Below, piece after piece: positions 15,025-18,665 of a DNA stretch of 18,665 bases (its first letter is position 1; the number at the start of each line of letters is the position of its first letter). The notes below the pieces were generated by a model that saw only the letters and a list, made by a program, of their open reading frames with translations, was not told where the DNA came from and searched no databases. The position numbers and the translations under genes were made by a program. This DNA is from JAAYCI01 sp964370295 (GTDB taxonomy: Bacteria > Bacillota > Clostridia > Oscillospirales > Ruminococcaceae), in the NCBI GenBank assembly GCA_964370295.1, contig CAYJIR010000037.1, forward strand, positions 1 through 18,665. The letters run 5' to 3'.

Positions 15025-16209
15025 TCATTTGTATTTTGCCATGGCAGACAGCACTGCGCCAACAAGCGTGATGGGGATGGCTATCATAGCCGCCGCGGTA
15101 AAGCTGCCACCCGTCATCGCTACCACCGACAAGAAGGTTGCCGTACCAAGAAACATACCAAGATTTTGCAAGACAATAATCATGCCATTCGACAACCCAA
15201 TCAGGCCGGCCTCGCCGTCTACAAGTGTGCTGGCAGCACCGTAAATCATTCCGGGATTGCCCTGGCCGATTCCGATGCAAACAGCCGCAACATAGATGGA
15301 CAGAGTGCTGGGCAAAAAGCCAAGGATAAAACCAAGCCCGGTGACAAGGAGCGTGCCGATGGAGATTTTTTTAAAACCGATTTTGCCAGCCCAATTGCCA
15401 AAAAAGGGCGAAGATACAAAACAGATAAACATCGGGATGGATGCGACAAAACCGGCGACAGCGGGAGACATAAAGTCGTTTTCGATGGCGTAGGCGGGAA
15501 CAAAGGTGATCCATGCCATGAGAAGATAGTTATAGCAGGTGAACGCAAGCACTGCAAGCATAAAATTTTTCTTTTTCAATAGGTCAACCAAGGTGCTGCG
15601 CGGTGGGGCTGTATCGTTCTTTGCTATCGGCTGCGGTGCTTTGACAGAAACCTTAACGAGGAAAACCATGATGAAAGACAAAAAAGCATAGGCAATCCAA
15701 GGCACTTTGAATCCCGAAAAATTGTCGTATAAAATGGGGGTGAGATTATAGGCCACGATGTTGCCCAGCGGCACCCAACAGGCCCAGATGCCGACGGCGC
15801 CGGGAACTTTGTTCGGTGCAACGGTGCTGACAATTGTGCTTGGGCCGGCAACTGCAACCATGGCAAAGCCAATGCCCTCAATGGCACGACTTGCCAGCAT
15901 GATGGATCCGTTTGTGGAAAAGGCACCAAGAAATGAGCCCAAAGCGGCAAAGAGACCTGCGAGCATTACTGTGTTTTTTGCGCCGATTTTTGCAACAAGG
16001 CTGCCTGCAGGCAAAGCCAAAAACACACCGATAACGGTGAAGATAGACATGAACCATGTGGCATTTTCTGCACTTATGTTGAATAGGGCTGCAATATCGC
16101 CCATATTCAGCGGAACTTTAAATTGATGCAAGGAAACTGTGCCGCCCAAAAGCAGCAAGGTAATGCCACACACAGTCGAATTCATATACTTTGTAGTTTT
16201 TGGGCACAT
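15025..16209 (-). CDS. MFS transporter (CynX/nitrate-type-like)
   Basis: A 394-residue protein with about 12 membrane helices. The first interhelical loop, 'GSLVAKIGAKN', fits the MFS signature loosely, and 'GIGQGNPGMIYG' in the second half resembles transporters of the CynX/NimT or organic-anion type; the substrate is unknown. AGAGGA lies seven bases before the ATG at 16209, which opens 'MCPKTTKY'; an upstream in-frame opening at 16248 lacks a ribosome binding site and adds a polar tail. It is transcribed towards the TetR-controlled block and is separated by 204 bp from the VWA gene. The imperfect dyad GGATG-N10-CATCC at about 16257-16276 upstream could be an operator. Confidence 0.9.
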   Translation of the reverse strand: MCPKTTKYMNSTVCGITLLLLGGTVSLHQFKVPLNMGDIAALFNISAENATWFMSIFTVIGVFLALPAGSLVAKIGAKNTVMLAGLFAALGSFLGAFSTNGSIMLASRAIEGIGFAMVAVAGPSTIVSTVAPNKVPGAVGIWACWVPLGNIVAYNLTPILYDNFSGFKVPWIAYAFLSFIMVFLVKVSVKAPQPIAKNDTAPPRSTLVDLLKKKNFMLAVLAFTCYNYLLMAWITFVPAYAIENDFMSPAVAGFVASIPMFICFVSSPFFGNWAGKIGFKKISIGTLLVTGLGFILGFLPSTLSIYVAAVCIGIGQGNPGMIYGAASTLVDGEAGLIGLSNGMIIVLQNLGMFLGTATFLSVVAMTGGSFTAAAMIAIPITLVGAVLSAMAKYK

Positions 16210-16346
16210 AAGATATCCTCTTCTCATTGTGGTTTTGTGAAAACTCAATACAGAAGGATGTTATCGGTAGCATCCCTGCCTAGCTTGCTGTTTGCCTTGG
16301 TTTCTGCAAAGAAAAAATGAAGGGTTTGCATCAATATCGGTTTTCC

Positions 16347-16362
16347 GGCGATGGTCATCGCC
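16347..16362. other. Short hairpin between VWA and MFS genes
   Basis: GGCGATG (16347-16353) pairs with CATCGCC (16356-16362) around a two-base gap. It lies 51 bp downstream of the VWA stop on the minus strand and upstream of the MFS gene. There is no adjacent T run, so its role as a terminator is doubtful. Confidence 0.4.
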
Positions 16363-16413
16363 AAGAACAATGCACACGGCATGATAAAGCGCAAATAGAA
16401 TCATTCGCCGGCA

Positions 16414-17058
16414 TCATTTTCTTGCCTTAAAATCATCATCCATTTGTTTTCGCCATTTTTTGCCAAGCGATTTTGTTTTGCGCACGCTGCTGATGGCTTC
16501 ACTCATCACCATATAGTTTAGCTCTGTGCCGGCACTGTCGGCGTGATAATCTACGGCATTATTGGCATCGATGCCGAATTTCTTTGCTTCCAGCGCAGCG
16601 TCCATGTTGGCACCCAAAAAGATGTATTCCCATCCGTATTGTTCCTTGGTTTGCGAAATCAGCGATTTCACTTTTGCATAGCCGTATTCTCTGCTGGCGT
16701 TTTCTAGACCGTCCGTTGTGACAATCACCATCACTTTTTCGGCACGCGCCTCTTCGGCTGTGTTTTGGGTGGCGTTTAAGGTTTTGCCAATGGTGCTGCC
16801 CAGTGCATCCAATAAGCCCGTGGTTCCCCGAACAAAATATTCCTTGCTCGTTATGGGGTTTACCCCCTGCAGGCAGGTTCGATCGTGCAAAAGTTCAACT
16901 TTGTCGTCAAACAGCACCGTTGTCACAATGGCTTCGCCCGCTTCCTGTTTTTGCTTTTCCAGCATGGCATTAAATCCGCCAATGGTGTCGCTTTCGAGCC
17001 CGCCCATGGAGCCGCTTCTGTCTAAAATAAATACGAGTTCAACCAAATCTTTTTTCAT
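16414..17058 (-). CDS. von Willebrand factor type A (VWA) domain protein, TerY-like
   Basis: A 214-residue soluble protein made of one VWA domain. The metal-ion-dependent adhesion site is complete: 'DRSGS' (D13, S15, S17), Thr79/80 in 'RGTTG' and Asp116 in 'TTDG'. No signal peptide or membrane helix is present, so it acts in the cytoplasm. Such single-domain proteins, including TerY of tellurite/stress gene clusters, serve as metal-dependent interaction scaffolds. AAGGAG precedes the ATG at 17058; an in-frame opening 11 codons earlier has no ribosome binding site. It follows the macro domain gene by 82 bp on the same strand, with a small hairpin between, and they probably form an operon. Confidence 0.92.
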   Translation of the reverse strand: MKKDLVELVFILDRSGSMGGLESDTIGGFNAMLEKQKQEAGEAIVTTVLFDDKVELLHDRTCLQGVNPITSKEYFVRGTTGLLDALGSTIGKTLNATQNTAEEARAEKVMVIVTTDGLENASREYGYAKVKSLISQTKEQYGWEYIFLGANMDAALEAKKFGIDANNAVDYHADSAGTELNYMVMSEAISSVRKTKSLGKKWRKQMDDDFKARK

Positions 17059-17120
17059 GTTTCTGTTCTCCTTTTGTGTTTTGTTGTACACTCAGGATAA
17101 CAGGATTGCAAGCGGATAGG

Positions 17121-17137
17121 GTCGCCCTAAGGGCGAC
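17121..17137. other. Hairpin in the macro-VWA spacer
   Basis: A perfect 7 bp GC-rich stem (GTCGCCC with GGGCGAC) around a three-base loop lies four bases past the macro stop codon. There is no T tract, so it may stabilise or partly attenuate the shared transcript. Confidence 0.55.
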
Positions 17138-17140
17138 AAA

Positions 17141-18148
17141 TTATGCACCCAACACGTTTTGTTCAAAGGCAAACAGGGTTTCGTTCACCTCGAAAATATC
17201 ATAGATTTCGTTTGAAATATAATACTCTACAATCAAGTCAAACTTGCTGCTGCGCGAGAGTGCAAACCCGGCGCTCAACAGCAAATCTTTTGCTTCATCC
17301 AAGCTTAGCTCTAGGGCCAGGCAAAAGGAGAGCACGGTGGATTTGCTTGGCTTGTAGTTTGGGTTGTTTTTTATTTTAGAGAAAAGTTTTCTGTCGATAT
17401 TTGCCTTTTTATACACTTCCACATCGGTTTTTTGTTTTATGTCGATGAGTTTTAAAAGCCGCAGAGAAAAGGTGTCGTCTATGTTTGTTAAAATGGCATG
17501 CAACGAACGCTTTGGCTGTGGAGAGTGGCAAACGGGCGCTTCTGAAAGCGCAACCATTTCCTCTGCGTAATAATCGGCTTCCTCTAAAAGAGTGCTTCTG
17601 TTGTATTTGTGCGAGGCTTTCTCCACATAATTTTCATCAATATATTGTGCAATATCATGGAAGCGTTTTTGAGAAATGTGAAAAGAATCCCTGTCGAAAA
17701 CAACAAGATAAACGCTTATGTCGTGCGCTAGCACAAAGCTTTCGATGGCTTCTGTGGCAATTGCCAAGGCTTTCTCTTTGGGAAACTGATAGGCACCGGT
17801 TGATATGAGGGGAAAAGCTATGCTTTCCACTTTATACTGCAAAGCCAGTTGCAAAGCGGACTCATAACAGCTTTTTAAAAGGGACTCTTCGTTTTCATTC
17901 CCGCCCATCCAAATAGGCCCCACCGTGTGAATTACATATTTGCAGGGTAGCTGATGGCCTTTGCTTATCTTGGCTTTTCCGGTTTCACAACCACCAAGTT
18001 GTTTACATTCCTCCAGAAGCTTTGGGCCTGCAGCCTTGTGGATGGCACCATCCACACCACCGCCACCCAGCAAGGATTTGTTGGCGGCATTCACAATGGC
18101 ATCGACATTCATTTTGCATATGTCATCCCGAACGATGATAACCGGCAT
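17141..18148 (-). CDS. Macro domain protein (MacroD-type) with C-terminal HTH-like domain
   Basis: A 335-residue two-part protein. Residues 1 to about 165 form a macro domain with the residues expected of MacroD-type ADP-ribose hydrolases: 'NAAN' (20-23), 'GGGGVDGAIH' (28-37, with D33) and 'STGAYQFP' (116-123). It should bind ADP-ribose and may remove ADP-ribose from proteins or deacetylate O-acetyl-ADP-ribose. After a helical linker, residues about 225-320 contain a helix-turn-helix-like unit ('KKANIDRKLFSKI', 'SKSTVLSFCLALEL', 'AKDLLLSAGF') resembling an XRE-type fold; whether it binds nucleic acid or protein is not known. AAGGGAG lies just before the ATG. The VWA gene follows. A MITE-like element ends 22 bp upstream, so the promoter is inside or beyond it. 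Confidence 0.92.
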   Translation of the reverse strand: MPVIIVRDDICKMNVDAIVNAANKSLLGGGGVDGAIHKAAGPKLLEECKQLGGCETGKAKISKGHQLPCKYVIHTVGPIWMGGNENEESLLKSCYESALQLALQYKVESIAFPLISTGAYQFPKEKALAIATEAIESFVLAHDISVYLVVFDRDSFHISQKRFHDIAQYIDENYVEKASHKYNRSTLLEEADYYAEEMVALSEAPVCHSPQPKRSLHAILTNIDDTFSLRLLKLIDIKQKTDVEVYKKANIDRKLFSKIKNNPNYKPSKSTVLSFCLALELSLDEAKDLLLSAGFALSRSSKFDLIVEYYISNEIYDIFEVNETLFAFEQNVLGA

Positions 18149-18170
18149 AAGCGCTCCCTTCTGACGGTAT

Positions 18171-18279
18171 TAGGCAGTGTCGTCAATCGTGTTCAGTTGG
18201 CCTATGTTGGCTCTTTTCCCGCCCCATAGGAAAAAAATGCTCAAAATATGCTCGATTCAACTATTTTCGACACCATCTA
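18171..18279. mobile_element. MITE-like palindromic element, short form
   Basis: A 109 bp element with TA at each end and inverted termini (TAG...GTGTCG..AAT on both sides, imperfect). Its left arm shares CAATCGTGTTCAG..GGCCTAT.TTGGC with the long element at 2288-2452, and the right arm matches equally, but the ~55 bp central hairpin of the long form is missing. The arms have diverged more from each other than in the long form, suggesting an older insertion. It sits between the macro gene's ribosome binding site and anything further upstream, so the macro-VWA transcript must start within or cross it. Confidence 0.8.
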
Positions 18280-18348
18280 AATTTACAGTGTGATTTTTTA
18301 AAGAATTCTTTACAAAGAAGATGGAAAGAGGATAAAGCAGATGGTTTA

Positions 18349-18403
18349 ATTCATGCCCACTGAACAAACCAAAAACGACATATACAAATTTAAAATTGTC
18401 ATT
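18349..18403. repeat. 55 bp direct repeat, copy 1
   Basis: Identical over exactly 55 bases to 18611-18665, the last bases of the window; the base before each copy differs. A diverged version is recognisable near 138-201 on the opposite strand. See the finding on a possible assembler origin. Confidence 0.95.
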
Positions 18404-18552
18404 CTTGGTTTGGAAAAGTGCAAGGTTTTTTCCGTTTTTCACACAAAAACCTTGCACTTTTGTTTTCGCCTTTTTATTTAGGGGGCGAAAACACAGTGGA
18501 TAGCATCAAGATATGCCCCATAAAAGTGCTGTTTTTGGCACTTTTATGGCCA
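18404..18552 (-). repeat. Hairpin-rich dispersed repeat, right copy
   Basis: The inverted counterpart of 1-138. On the minus strand it shows in order the perfect 12 bp stem (18538-18549 with 18518-18529), a perfect 9 bp stem (18484-18492 with 18462-18470) and a perfect 17 bp stem (18445-18461 with 18414-18430). This copy is better paired than the left one. No open frame of note uses it. Confidence 0.85.
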
Positions 18553-18604
18553 CCGCGATAGGCGGTGGGGCTGAATAAACACCCGCAGGGGTTTATTCAG
18601 TAGG
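18550..18604. repeat. REP-like repeat, copy 2, with two hairpins
   Basis: A 7 bp hairpin (CCACCGC with GCGGTGG, 18550-18556 and 18562-18568) is followed by a 10 bp stem (CTGAATAAAC with GTTTATTCAG, 18571-18580 and 18591-18600) that extends inward by three G.C pairs with a bulge. The part from 18562 matches 14981-15023. Here it abuts the hairpin-rich repeat directly, so several palindromes lie head to tail. Confidence 0.75.
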
Positions 18605-18610
18605 TATTAT

Positions 18611-18665
18611 ATTCATGCCCACTGAACAAACCAAAAACGACATATACAAATTTAAAATTGTCATT
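18611..18665. repeat. 55 bp direct repeat, copy 2, at the window end
   Basis: An exact copy of 18349-18403, 262 bp downstream, ending at the last base of the window. Confidence 0.95.

Noticed and set aside
15013..15582. 189-codon plus-strand open frame opposite the MFS gene
   Set aside because: Its composition is typical of an antisense frame; the minus frame has MFS helices and a good ribosome binding site.
1..18665. Whole window as an 18 kb composite transposon flanked by inverted repeats
   Set aside because: The terminal repeats are diverged, carry no transposase, and coincide with sequence edges and a 55 bp assembly-like repeat; they are better explained as dispersed repeats where assembly broke.

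Overview
The window reads as low-to-moderate GC Bacillota, most likely class Clostridia. Most genes carry AGGAGG-type ribosome binding sites. There are OmpR/histidine kinase pairs, short lipoproteins, MarR- and TetR-controlled ABC exporters, and a macro domain/HTH fusion of a kind I associate with anaerobic Firmicutes. No rRNA, tRNA, CRISPR array or intact transposase was found. The sequence looks like a draft or metagenome scaffold: 100 Ns lie at 6926-7025, and both ends fall inside repeats.

Left part (1-2460). A hairpin-rich repeat (1-201) is a diverged inverted copy of one at the right end. After a stretch without a confident gene come two small lipocalin-like lipoprotein genes, a strong terminator, and a 165 bp TA-flanked palindromic (MITE-like) element.

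Signalling block (2542-7025). An OmpR-type response regulator overlaps its histidine kinase by one base. Next are a small alarmone synthetase (TTG start) and a Cthe_2159/DUF4353-type beta-helix lipoprotein that runs into the gap and lacks its C-terminus.

Export block (7118-14934). Module one is a MarR regulator with a clear promoter and operator array, translationally overlapped with a heterodimeric ABC exporter that has one degenerate and one canonical catalytic site. Module two is a TetR regulator with its own operator and terminator, followed by a Bcr-type ABC ATPase, a membrane permease and an MFS efflux protein. A similar half-site pair in front of the second operon suggests that TetR controls both units. 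Both modules look like inducible drug or peptide export systems.

Right part (minus strand, 15025-18148). An MFS transporter converges on the export block at a long bidirectional hairpin. Upstream of it is a probable operon of a catalytic-type macro domain protein with a C-terminal HTH-like domain, followed by a von Willebrand A protein. A second, shorter MITE of the same family lies 22 bp before the macro start codon. The window ends in hairpin repeats and a 55 bp exact direct repeat that coincides with the sequence end.

The most interesting items are the macro-HTH/VWA pair, the hairpin repeat family whose stem differences mostly keep pairing in one strand, the two related MITEs in promoter regions, and the shared TetR operator half-sites.
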